NCBI GenBank assembly: GCA_020051775.1
Contig: JAGVQJ010000011.1
Span: 1 to 46,295, forward strand
Reading direction: 5' to 3'
Length of the DNA stretch: 46,295 nt
From: Calditrichota bacterium
GTDB taxonomy: Bacteria > Electryoneota > B3-LCP
Shown here: positions 24,779 through 33,700 of the stretch, piece after piece
Numbering within the stretch: the first letter of the stretch is position 1
How the letters are laid out: every line of letters starts with the position of its first letter
The notes under the pieces: model-generated
What the model was told of the DNA's origin: nothing
Databases searched by the model: none
What the model saw: the letters and a program-made list of their open reading frames with translations, nothing else
Translations under genes and position numbers: made by a program

Positions 24779-24840
24779 CCACCCTCCTTGTGTCCCACAG
24801 GTGCATCGGACGATTTCCGGAATAAAATTCATCCGCTGAT

Positions 24841-25662
24841 ATGACCTTTGTTCAGAAACTTCGTCAAACCGTGGGAACTTCCGGGCCGGGACTGTGCGTA
24901 GGATTGGATCCTGATCCGGCGCGCATTCCGGAAATCTTCCGCCGCGATCTCACCGGGGTGGCTCAATTTCTCCACGAAGTAATCGCTGCGTGCACGCCAC
25001 TGGCCTGTGCCTTCAAGGTGAACACTGCTTTTTACGAAGCCTTTGGATCGCCGGGCTGGAGGGTTTTAGAGGAGATCGCCGCCGCGTTACCGGAAAAAAG
25101 TTTGCGCATCGCCGACGCCAAACGCGGGGACATCGGCAACACGGCCAAGGCCTACGCTGAAGCTTTTCTGAAGCACCTTCCTTTCGATGCAATAACGGTA
25201 AGTCCATACCTGGGCGGTGATGCTTTGCAGCCTTTTCTGAAGGACTTGGAGCGGGGCGCCTTCGTCCTGGCCTTAACCACGAATCCGGGATCTAAAGATT
25301 TGCAGTACTTTACCGATGGAAGAGAAACCTTATATCATAGAGTGTTAAAGCAGATCAGCACTTGGGCGCCGGAAGGCAATCTGGGGGCGGTTGTAGGTGC
25401 GACTCACCCGGAAGAATTAGTCCAAATTCGCAACGAGTTTCCCACCATCCCGCTATTGATTCCGGGCGTAGGCGCTCAGGGCGGGGATATAAAGGCGATC
25501 ACCGATTTGGCGTATGGTCCGCAGTCGGGTTCCGTTCTGGTCAACGTTTCGCGGGGGATTCTCTATCCTGATCCGAGCTTGCCTTTTCCGGAAAACGTGG
25601 CGCAGGCCTGCCGATTCTACAGTAAAGCGTTGGGAACAAGCCAGCGCAGTGATAACGTGTAA
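24841..25662 (+). CDS. pyrF: orotidine 5'-phosphate decarboxylase (type 2)
   Basis: Last step of UMP synthesis: decarboxylates OMP. The 273-residue length fits the longer type 2 subfamily. Motifs: GLCVGLDPDPARIPEIF at 17-33, FKVNTAFYEAFG at 58-69, the catalytic DAKRGD at 92-97 (D92, K94, D97), TNPGSKDLQ and PGVGAQGGD near the C-terminus. The ribosome binding site is weak. It is followed 26 bases later by pyrE, so the last two pyrimidine steps are paired. Confidence 0.96.
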   Translation: MTFVQKLRQTVGTSGPGLCVGLDPDPARIPEIFRRDLTGVAQFLHEVIAACTPLACAFKVNTAFYEAFGSPGWRVLEEIAAALPEKSLRIADAKRGDIGNTAKAYAEAFLKHLPFDAITVSPYLGGDALQPFLKDLERGAFVLALTTNPGSKDLQYFTDGRETLYHRVLKQISTWAPEGNLGAVVGATHPEELVQIRNEFPTIPLLIPGVGAQGGDIKAITDLAYGPQSGSVLVNVSRGILYPDPSLPFPENVAQACRFYSKALGTSQRSDNV

Positions 25663-25688
25663 CTTATAGATAATACAGCCATATAAGA

Positions 25689-26282
25689 ATGAAATCTACT
25701 ATAAGCACAGACCGCGTTCGCGCGTTATTGGAAAAGTGCGGCGCCTATCAGGAAGGTCATTTCGAACTGCGCTCAGGCCGTCACAGCGGCGGTTACGTAG
25801 AAAAGTTCAGGTTGCTGGAGCATCCCGAAGTAGCCTCGGAATTATGCCGGGCCTTGGGCGAGGCGTTTCGGCATGTTACTGTTGAGCGGGTTGCCGGGCC
25901 GGCGTTAGGCGGCGTCATTATCGCGTACGAGGTGGCTCGGACGCTGGGTGTCCCTTGCGCCTTCGCGGAAAGAGTCGAAGATCGGTTGGAATTTCGCCGC
26001 GGATTTCAGTTCCGGCCGGGCGAGAAGGTGCTGGTCGTGGAAGATATCGTCACGACGGGCGGATCAGCGCGACAGGTGATCGAGGCCGTGCAGCAAGCGG
26101 GCGCCGAACCCGTAGGCGCGGCGGTGCTGGTCAACCGTTCAGGAAAACCGTTGGATATGGGCGTCCCGGCGGTATCTCTTTTAGACTTGGACATCCCCAG
26201 TTTTCCACCTGAAGATTGTCCTCTCTGCCGGCAGAAAATGGCGTTGCACGCTCCCGGCAGCAAAGGCACACAAAAGAGTTGA
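25689..26282 (+). CDS. pyrE: orotate phosphoribosyltransferase
   Basis: Joins orotate and PRPP to make OMP, the substrate of the PyrF encoded just upstream. 197 residues, normal for the family. The PRPP-binding motif VLVVEDIVTTGGSA lies at 114-127, with GRHSGGYVEKF and the ERVEDRLEFRRGF catalytic loop before it. The C-terminal DCPLCRQK is common in one branch of bacterial PyrE. The ribosome binding site is weak. Confidence 0.96.
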   Translation: MKSTISTDRVRALLEKCGAYQEGHFELRSGRHSGGYVEKFRLLEHPEVASELCRALGEAFRHVTVERVAGPALGGVIIAYEVARTLGVPCAFAERVEDRLEFRRGFQFRPGEKVLVVEDIVTTGGSARQVIEAVQQAGAEPVGAAVLVNRSGKPLDMGVPAVSLLDLDIPSFPPEDCPLCRQKMALHAPGSKGTQKS

Positions 26283-26313
26283 GATCTTTTCATACGCCGA
26301 TTTGCACGTAATA

Positions 26314-26339
26314 CTTCAGGAAGACTTGACTTCCTGAAG
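26314..26339 (+). promoter_or_regulatory. perfect hairpin touching the ribosome binding site of the next gene
   Basis: CTTCAGGAAG (26314-26323) pairs perfectly with CTTCCTGAAG (26330-26339) around a 6-base loop. The AAGGA ribosome binding site of the hydrolase gene starts at the next base (26340). No T-run follows, so it is not a normal terminator; it may affect translation or mRNA stability. Confidence 0.55.
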
Positions 26340-26351
26340 AAGGATATCCGT

Positions 26352-27128
26352 ATGAAATTCTGCATTATAGCTTCTGGATCTGAAGGCAACTGCACACTGA
26401 TCGAAGATTCCAGCGGCCAGTCCATCCTGGTGGATGTAGGGCTGTCCATGCGCCGCATCGCCGGAGTATTAGCCGGGCTCGGGCGCGATCTCTCCAAAAT
26501 CAGCGCGCTGCTGATATCACATGAACATGCCGATCATCTGCGCGGAGCGGCAGTGCTGTCTCGTCGTCTTGACATTCCCATCTACACCAGCCCCGGCACC
26601 GCCAGTTTAATCAAACGATCATTTTCCGGGACCACCAGGATCTGCACTCTTAACGGCAATCCCACCCAGTTCGGCGCTTTGCAGATAGACGCCTTTCGCG
26701 TCAGTCACGACGCCAGTGAAACACTGGGATTCATCATCCAGGAAGGTGACACTCGATTAGCCATTGCCACGGATCTGGGCACGGTGGATCTGCCGACCTT
26801 AGCCCGCTTCCGGGAATGCGACGCCATCATTTTGGAAGCTAACCACGATCTGGACTTGCTCCTCTCCGGTTCTTATCCCTGGGATTTAAAACGGCGCATC
26901 CAGAGTAATTATGGGCATTTGTCCAACACGCAGGCAGCAGATGCCTTGATAAAGATCGCCAGTCCGCGATTACGATTAGTAGTTTTGGCGCATTTGAGTC
27001 AGGAGAACAACCGGCCGCATCTGGCTCTGAGAGCAGTCCGGTCTGCCCTGGATCAAGATGGCCACGCGCATATCAATGTAGTGGTGGCCGATCAATACCA
27101 GCCAACCACGCTATTCGAAATCATGTGA
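26352..27128 (+). CDS. metallo-beta-lactamase-fold hydrolase, WalJ/YycJ type
   Basis: A 258-residue cytoplasmic hydrolase of the MBL fold. The metal motif is SHEHADHL (H57, H59, D61, H62), with a further histidine in VSHDASETLGF and a late aspartate in ATDLGTVD. The opening MKFCIIASGSEGNCTLIE and the SNYGHLSN segment match the YycJ/WalJ group, studied as 5'-3' exonuclease-like or wall-linked proteins in Firmicutes. In other phyla its role is uncertain. AAGGA lies seven bases before the ATG. Confidence 0.9.
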   Translation: MKFCIIASGSEGNCTLIEDSSGQSILVDVGLSMRRIAGVLAGLGRDLSKISALLISHEHADHLRGAAVLSRRLDIPIYTSPGTASLIKRSFSGTTRICTLNGNPTQFGALQIDAFRVSHDASETLGFIIQEGDTRLAIATDLGTVDLPTLARFRECDAIILEANHDLDLLLSGSYPWDLKRRIQSNYGHLSNTQAADALIKIASPRLRLVVLAHLSQENNRPHLALRAVRSALDQDGHAHINVVVADQYQPTTLFEIM

Positions 27129-27600
27129 GACAATCGGAGTGACAACTCCCGATAAAAATCGGGCACATTCGGCGCGACAATACGGACCTATCCGCAGACC
27201 TGAAAAAACATGAAAAAAAGAGAGGAGTGGTTAATTTTAGGCGGCATAAATTGTCATGGGGGAAGGCTCTTCCCGTCTTAATATTGTATTTATTGGATTT
27301 AGGTCTTTTACCCCCCCTGTTTTTGATGTCAAATTGTGAGAAAAATATTTGAAATGTTCGTTTTTTTTGTTACATTATATATTCGTTAAATTTATTATCT
27401 TTTATTGATGACGTAGCAATTTACCGGCAAATCGGTTGAAAAGTTCTTCATAAAACAGTGCGCAAGTCTCCTGGAAAAATCAACCAGGTGACGCAGGTCA
27501 AATTCTAAAGACAACATCCTTAAAGAAGTAGGTTACATCCGGCAAACCGGGCCGGTGTACCCTGTCTATTAAATTCTACCGGGTCGAAAGGAATGAAGAA
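27129..27600. other. 472-base gap: long leader of the lipoprotein gene
   Basis: No gene is visible. A small CCCGAT/ATCGGG hairpin at 27148-27163 follows the hydrolase gene. AT-rich sequence with a possible promoter (27349-27376) comes next. The last 200 bases hold several small stems: ACCG/CGGT at 27423-27436, CCTGG/CCAGG at 27470-27488 and ACCGG/CCGGT at 27546-27556. The leader looks structured but matches no riboswitch I can confirm. Confidence 0.5.
27349..27376 (+). promoter_or_regulatory. possible promoter for the lipoprotein/L,D-transpeptidase cassette
   Basis: TTGAAA (27349-27354), a 16-base spacer, TACATT (27371-27376), in AT-rich DNA. Weaker than the other promoters in this window. 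Confidence 0.35.
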
Positions 27601-28197
27601 ATGAGTAAGCGTATCTCCATCATCGTTCTTGCAGCCGTTGTATTGCTGTCGCTGATCGGCTGCGGCAAACCGCCGGAAGCTGAAATGCAGAAAGCCAATG
27701 CTTCATTTGACGCTGCCAAGGCCGCTGAAGCCGAGCAGTATGTTCCCGACATGTATCGCGCTGCCATGGACAGCCTGAACGCCGGCATGGCGCTCAAGCA
27801 AGAGCAGGATTCCAAGTTCGCTTTGTTCCGCAGCTATGGCAAAGCTAAAAACCTGTTTATCAAAGCTGACTCTCTGGCCGGTGTCGCCACCGTCGAAGCC
27901 GCCGCCGAAAAGGAACGCGTAAAGGCTCAGGTCAGCGATATGCTGGCCACCGCCAAGGCCGCTATTGATTCCGCCAGCACCGCTTTGGACAAAGCTCCGC
28001 GCGGTAAAGGCAGCAAGGCTGAAATCGAACTGATGAAGAACGACCTCACCGCCGCTCAGGCTGCTTATGATGACGCCATGAACGATTTCAACATGGGCAA
28101 GTATTTGCAAGCTCGCACGAAGGTGCAGGCGGTCATTGACCGGGCCGGCAAGGTTTCCGCCGACATCGAAGCCGCGAAAGCCCGCAAGTGGAAGTAG
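27601..28197 (+). CDS. helical lipoprotein with C-terminal lysine (Lpp-like candidate)
   Basis: A 198-residue lipoprotein with a signal peptide and lipobox SLIGC (C21). The rest is rich in A, K, E and D with heptad-like spacing and no proline after about residue 135, so it should be long alpha-helices. The region AEAEQYVPDMYRAAMDSL to SKFALFRSYGKAKNLF resembles DUF4398-type lipoproteins and the N-terminal part of the L,D-transpeptidase encoded next. The C-terminus is EAAKARKWK, ending in a free lysine like the Braun lipoprotein. It has AAGGA eight bases before the ATG and its own terminator hairpin, fitting an abundant product. Outer-membrane anchoring is inferred. Lack of a known family name lowers confidence in function, not in the gene. 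Confidence 0.85.
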   Translation: MSKRISIIVLAAVVLLSLIGCGKPPEAEMQKANASFDAAKAAEAEQYVPDMYRAAMDSLNAGMALKQEQDSKFALFRSYGKAKNLFIKADSLAGVATVEAAAEKERVKAQVSDMLATAKAAIDSASTALDKAPRGKGSKAEIELMKNDLTAAQAAYDDAMNDFNMGKYLQARTKVQAVIDRAGKVSADIEAAKARKWK

Positions 28198-28229
28198 GCC
28201 CACACGAGTAAAATTCAACCCGTGATGAA

Positions 28230-28256
28230 AAGGGGCCGCCAAATCGGCGGCCCCTT
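28230..28256 (+). terminator. hairpin after the lipoprotein gene
   Basis: AAGGGGCCGCC (28230-28240) and GGCGGCCCCTT (28246-28256) form a perfect 11-bp stem with a 5-base loop, followed by only a weak T stretch. Partial termination with read-through into the transpeptidase genes is plausible. Confidence 0.75.
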
Positions 28257-28293
28257 GTGTAATGTGGATGTATGAAATCGGAGAAAATGGGGG

Positions 28294-29385
28294 ATGAGTT
28301 TGGTTAAAGTTAAAAGAGCCAAAATGTATGCGCTGCTGGTCGTGCCCGGCTTTCTGGCTCTCATGATGTTCTGGGAAAGACAGGATCCTCCTGAAGCTCA
28401 TCTGAAAAGCGCGCGGGCGGCGCTGGATTCAGCCGCCGCCAAAGGCGCGTTGCGCTATGCGGAAGAAGGCTACCGCGAAGCGGAACGCACCATGAAGAAC
28501 GGCTGGATGGAGATGGCCCATCAAAAGGGGCGCGTGGCGATCTTTCGGGATTATAAAGTCGCGGATTCACTGCTTAGTGTTGCTGTGTCAAAAGCGAACT
28601 CGGCAGGGCAACAGGCCTTTGGTAAAAAGCGTGACCTGGAAACCCAGGCGCTTTCCGAGATTGCCAATCTGCGCAGTGAACTCAGCAATTGGCGTGAGGC
28701 GCTGGACGGTTCGCTGATGAATTTCAGGGCCGAAAACTACTGGTCTACCGCCGAATTGGGGTTGCAAGTCAGTGACCGGCTGATCCGCGAGGGGGAATAC
28801 CTGGCAGCCATGGAAGCCATTGCCGACAGCAAGGATTCATTACGGCAACTCAGCCATCTTCTGGCTGAGTATTCCAACGATGAGGCGAGGCAACTTTCAC
28901 ATTGGCGCACCTGGGTGCAGGAAACTGTGGCATGGTCGCGAAGCACCGGCGGATATGCCGTCATTGTGGACAAATCGGCGCATAAGGCTTATCTGATCAA
29001 GGGGGGAAAGCAATTCCACCAGTATGAGTGCGAGGTGGGGTATAACAGCGCACGGCAGAAGGCTTTTGCGGGCGACGGAGCCACTCCGGAAGGTAAATAC
29101 CACGTCGTCAACGCTCACAACGGCAGCAAATACTACCGCGCTCTGATGCTGGATTACCCCAATGCGGCAGATCGCCGACGATTTCAGGAAAACAAATCCA
29201 AGGGGATCATCTCACGTCACGCGCGCATCGGCAAGTACATTGAAATTCACGGCGGGGGTGGCCGCAACGAGGACTGGACCGATGGCTGCGTGGCCTTGAC
29301 CAATCAGGAAATGGATCATCTCATGCGGTATGCGACGGCAGGCACTCCGGTGACCATCGTCCGCCGCACGGATAACTGGCCATGA
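28294..29385 (+). CDS. L,D-transpeptidase (YkuD) with N-terminal helical region
   Basis: A 363-residue envelope enzyme. A hydrophobic segment at about 11-26 is probably a membrane anchor or signal. Residues about 35-205 are helical and resemble the preceding lipoprotein (IFRDYKVADSLL against LFRSYGKAKNLF). The YkuD catalytic domain spans about 220-358, from YAVIVDKSAHKAYLI to GTPVTIV, with H319 in IEIHGGGG and the nucleophile C332 in TDGCVALTN. These enzymes make 3-3 cross-links in peptidoglycan or attach proteins to it. The ribosome binding site (GGAG, spacing about 10) is moderate. Its stop overlaps the next start by four bases (ATGA). Confidence 0.9.
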   Translation: MSLVKVKRAKMYALLVVPGFLALMMFWERQDPPEAHLKSARAALDSAAAKGALRYAEEGYREAERTMKNGWMEMAHQKGRVAIFRDYKVADSLLSVAVSKANSAGQQAFGKKRDLETQALSEIANLRSELSNWREALDGSLMNFRAENYWSTAELGLQVSDRLIREGEYLAAMEAIADSKDSLRQLSHLLAEYSNDEARQLSHWRTWVQETVAWSRSTGGYAVIVDKSAHKAYLIKGGKQFHQYECEVGYNSARQKAFAGDGATPEGKYHVVNAHNGSKYYRALMLDYPNAADRRRFQENKSKGIISRHARIGKYIEIHGGGGRNEDWTDGCVALTNQEMDHLMRYATAGTPVTIVRRTDNWP

Positions 29386-30032
29386 AAACACACTGGAAAG
29401 GGATCATCCTCGCCGGATTGATATTAGCTTTGGGTATAGCTCTCTTCGGGATGATACTCACGGGCCGCAGGCCCTTTGCCCGACAGAATCCCGCCGTAGC
29501 CGCGCCGGTCATTGCTCAACTTCCGCAGGACAAGGGGATGGCGCAGAAGGAATTGCAAAAGGCGAAAAAAGCCTTAGCCGCCCTGAAACCCACCAAACCT
29601 TACATTGTCATAGACACGCACGCCAACCGGGCTTACCTGCGCACGCAAGACTCCATAATCTTCGAAGGAACTTGCTCGACGGGATCAGGCGGCGTACTGG
29701 TGGACAGCGCCACCGGCCGGAAGTGGATGTTCAATACACCGCACGGGGTCTTCAAGCTCAACAGCAAATTAGCCCATCCGTGGTGGCGCAAACCGGATTG
29801 GGCCTTCATCGAGGAGAACGAACCGATCCCGAAAGACCCCTCTGAACGTTACGACCCGGAGATGCTGGGCGACTTCGCCATGGGGTTTGGAAACGGCTAC
29901 TTCATCCACGGCACTATCTATGAACGTCTGCTGGGCATCAACGTCACGCACGGCTGCGTACGGCTCGGTTCGGAAGATCTGAAAATCATCTGGGATAAGG
30001 TGCAAATCGGCACCCCTGTGTACATCTTTTAA
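29382..30032 (+). CDS. L,D-transpeptidase (YkuD), second copy
   Basis: A 216-residue enzyme with an N-terminal hydrophobic anchor (about 7-27), a short basic helical linker and a YkuD domain (about 70-216). The domain has YIVIDTHANRAYL, the catalytic H176 in FIHGTIYERLLG, and H190/C192 in the classic THGCVRL motif. Unlike the preceding enzyme it has the common THGC form, so the two differ in type and may have different acceptors. Translational coupling to the upstream gene is likely (four-base overlap). It is followed six bases later by a related non-catalytic lipoprotein. Confidence 0.92.
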   Translation: MKTHWKGIILAGLILALGIALFGMILTGRRPFARQNPAVAAPVIAQLPQDKGMAQKELQKAKKALAALKPTKPYIVIDTHANRAYLRTQDSIIFEGTCSTGSGGVLVDSATGRKWMFNTPHGVFKLNSKLAHPWWRKPDWAFIEENEPIPKDPSERYDPEMLGDFAMGFGNGYFIHGTIYERLLGINVTHGCVRLGSEDLKIIWDKVQIGTPVYIF

Positions 30033-30038
30033 GCTCCT

Positions 30039-30710
30039 ATGCATTCACTCAGCCGCCTACTTTGGCCGACGACCCTGCTTATCATGGTTCTGCTGTTTTT
30101 CGGCTGTAAGTCGAAACCGCAATCGCAGACCGAAGGCCCCAAACCCTGGAATCGCGACCGCGCCTCCGCCGAATATCACCTCATTCAGACTGAACTGCAA
30201 TTGGCCGATTCCGCCAAACCCTACTTTGTGATCAATCAGCCGAAGAAGAGTCTGGAGATTAGAGTAAAGGGCACTGTAGTCTGGAACACTCCCATCAGCG
30301 GAGAAGGAGATGAAATTGCGCAATTGCGCAGATTCATCTCAAAATTCGAGGAGGAAGGCACTCTGGTGCGTATGGTAAGCGGCAAATACCTTTTTGCGGC
30401 GACGGAGAAAAATCCCGATTCCGTCCTCTCGATTGTCAGCGAAGCATTGGGAGTCAATCAGGATTTGCTGCAGCGCGAGATTCCTTCGCGGTTTCAGTTG
30501 CTGTGGGAAAACGGGTTGGTGATGGATATCAGCACGACGGCGGCAGGCAAGCCGATATCACCCTTCAAGAATACACTGATGAAAGTCGGCCACGTTCTGA
30601 AAGCGCCTTTCGGTGAAGTGCGCCTGACATTGCACATGGATAAGGATAAGGCTGTAACGTTTTGGCGTGTCGTACAGGCCGGCACTCCGACGCTGGTCAT
30701 TGGCGGTTAG
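30039..30710 (+). CDS. lipoprotein resembling an L,D-transpeptidase but lacking the catalytic His/Cys
   Basis: A 223-residue protein with lipobox LLFFGC (C23). After a short linker, YFVINQPKKSLEIRVKGTVVW matches the opening strands of the YkuD fold seen in the two upstream enzymes, and FWRVVQAGTPTLVI matches their closing IWDKVQIGTPVYIF. Between them neither the HG...HGC block nor any cysteine is present: C23 is the only cysteine in the protein. It therefore cannot catalyse transpeptidation and looks like a pseudoenzyme, perhaps a partner or substrate-binding subunit. The middle (about 85-160) is a divergent helical insert. It ends six bases before the stop of the convergent beta-helix gene. 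Confidence 0.75.
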   Translation: MHSLSRLLWPTTLLIMVLLFFGCKSKPQSQTEGPKPWNRDRASAEYHLIQTELQLADSAKPYFVINQPKKSLEIRVKGTVVWNTPISGEGDEIAQLRRFISKFEEEGTLVRMVSGKYLFAATEKNPDSVLSIVSEALGVNQDLLQREIPSRFQLLWENGLVMDISTTAAGKPISPFKNTLMKVGHVLKAPFGEVRLTLHMDKDKAVTFWRVVQAGTPTLVIGG

Positions 30711-30716
30711 CAATTG

Positions 30717-33700
30717 TTACTTCAGCAAAATCATTTTTTGCACTCCGGTAGACTCCCCTGCCTGTAACTTCACAAAATACATCCCTGAAGCCAATCTCGA
30801 TCCATTGAACGTCAATTGATGTTCCCCTGCGTCTCTCCACCCCTCGGTCAGGATCTCCACCAATTTCCCGGAAATATTATAAACCCTCAGTTTGACATGG
30901 CTTGCACCAGGCAATCTGTACCTGATCTCTGTCGCGGGATTGAAGGGATTGGGGCGCACCGGTTCCAAACAGAAACCATTCGGCAGCGATCTTTGGATTC
31001 CAGGTTGCCTCCCAGAGATTTGATCGAAATAAAAAGCTCCCAGGTCGGCCAGAGTGCTATCGGGATCCAACGGACTGGAGGGATCTCCAGCATCAATGCA
31101 GGGGGAACCCGGGAACAAACTAAAGTTTCCAGAGGGTAGATCCACAAACTGCGGATCCAAGAAAATATTGTTGTAGAGGTCGCAGGAATCGCCATTGAGA
31201 TTAATGGTAGATAGCAGCCCTAACCCGGCTGGAGCAGCGCCGTATAGGTTGCCTCCAGCATTGCCAAAAAGATCGCAATGTTCAATCGAGGCATTATTAT
31301 AAGCTCCGGAAATGCCGGCGCCGCCCGCATTGTGAGCGATAATGGTGTTATAAATAATCGGCTGGCTGTTGTAGGTCAGGTAGAGGCCGCCTCCGCTCAT
31401 AGCCGCATTCCCCACGATATCGCAGTTCGAGATCATGGGATCGGACATGCTGCAAAAGATAGCGCCGCCGAGGTTCTGCGAGACATTATTGCGAAAAACG
31501 CAGTGGTCAATAATGGGTGAGGACCAGCCGCACTTCAATCCCGCGCCGTCGGAATAGTAGGTGTTGCCTTGGATCAAACAGAAGCTCAAACGGGCGTTTG
31601 AAGAGTCCTGGATGACGACTCCGCCATAACTGTTGTATGAGATCGTGCAGTGAGTCAGTGAAGGGCTGGAATCGAAGATACGCACGCCGGTGTAGTCGTA
31701 AAGCGCGGTAGAGGTCGCCCCTGTAACTAAACAATATCCCAGAGCGTTGGAATCTGAGGCGGATGACTTGAATTCAAGATAAAACGCCGGCTGTAAACCT
31801 TCCGCTGGAAGGAATCTGATGCTGTCTTCGGGTGTACCAACGGCATGTAAATATCCGAAAATATCGAAATGGAAATCGCCGTTGAAGCGGAGGGTGGCGT
31901 CTGGCTGGATGATCAGCGAATCATTTGCCGCAACCCAGATGTTGCCATTCACCTCGTAGTTGATGCGCCCTTGCAAGATACCGCTGAGCGGCCCAATCAA
32001 CGGGTACTGTTCCAGTATGTTGAGCATGATATGGATCGTGTCGGGGCTATTGGCGGCTCCAGGCGCCACGACGATAACATCCCCTTCAACCATCCCGACG
32101 GGAAGCCCTGAAATATCAGCGGACAGACTGACAGTAGACGTAGGCGGGGATTGTCCAGTTTCCGGTGAGGCGGTCAGCCAGGGGATAGCCTCGATTATCG
32201 TAAAATCCAGCGTATCCTCGCCGATATTGGCGATTTGAAGGGATTGCGCATAAGGATTGGTCCCGAGTTGAGCGTTTATTATCACTGAGTCGGGTGTGAG
32301 GAGCAAAATCGCGCCCGAAAGATTCAGCGTCACCGGAATCGTCTGAGGGTTTCCCGCAGCGCCGGGGGCGGTGATGATTATTGCCGCGGTGTACTGCCCC
32401 GCCACGAGGCCGGATTGATCCACAGCGACGGTTATCGTATCCACCGGCGGCACGGGACCGCCGAAGATTGGGGATACGGATAACCATCCGGCGTTTTCGG
32501 AAACAGAGTAGTTGTATAGTCCGATTCCATAATTATACAGTCTCAAGTTTTGCACCGGTGCAAGCGTACCGCCTACAGAGGCTGTGAACTCCAAATTGAG
32601 GGGATCAATCGTCAGCATGGGGAGCGGCGCCGGCAGATGGTGAAATCCCATATCCACGACGCCGGTATCCGGCAGATAATCAGTCCGGGTTGATCCCGGT
32701 TGTAAGAGTGAATCCGGACCCCCAGCGTTCACACAAGGCGATTGGATCGTTTGACCGGCGGCAAGTTGAGACAAAAAGCAATGGCCCAAGGGAAGGTTGA
32801 CAAAATGGGGATCGGCCACGAAGTTACCAACGCCGATGTGAAGCACTTGGAGATCACAGTAGTTTACTGCGCAAAGAGGATCAATACCAGCCTCTTCATT
32901 TCCCCAGACAATACAGTTGGCCATAAACACGTTTAAACCGGCGATCAACATACTTCCGGGAAACGAGGTACCGGACAGGCCGGGATCTCCGGCTGTACCC
33001 TGATAGGAAAAAGACCCTCCAGCACCACCTAATCCAGAAGTTACCAAAGATAGGTTATGCCCGGTGAAGGTGGAGTTTTCAAGGATTAACTGGCCGGCGG
33101 GATCAATGTAAATAGCCTCGCCCATACCCCCGGCGGCGTTGCCGCCATTGCCGCCATTGCCGCCTTGGGCATATCCGCTGACACCCAGAGAGATGGCATC
33201 GCCGCCATCACCTCCAGAGCCCCCTGCGGCATCGCCAATGATGTTTTGATCGAAGAGATTGTTGCGGATGAACACGTCGGAGGCAAGGCCACAGATGACT
33301 CCACCGGCTCCGACGATTCCCACACCCCCCTGGCCGGCATCGCCGCCTTGTGAATAATTATTGGGGGAAGCGATGCAATCCGCCAACCCCCCTTGTCCTC
33401 CAACGCCACCCTGAGCGTCGCCGACACGATTATTAAAAAAGACATTATCCGTGATGATCGCAGACGCATGATCCAAAAAAATCGCTCCGCCCGCGCCGCT
33501 GGCCGCGTCGCCTCCTGATGCGCCGTCGCCTCCGTATAGATCGAATGTCCCGCTGTAGGAGAAATGATCTCCGCCCCAGCCTCCTGTTCCCCCGATGACA
33601 GTCCCGGTGCGATTGTCTCTGAACGTGCAGTGAGAGATGATCGGCGCCGACCAAAGCGCGTAGATCGCGCCGCCGTGGCCGGAGGCGGTGTCCGGCGCGG

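Noticed and set aside
27455..27545. Cyclic di-GMP-I riboswitch in the lipoprotein leader
   Set aside because: A GACGCA after a hairpin is reminiscent, but the outer stem does not pair and the conserved GCAAACC part is missing.
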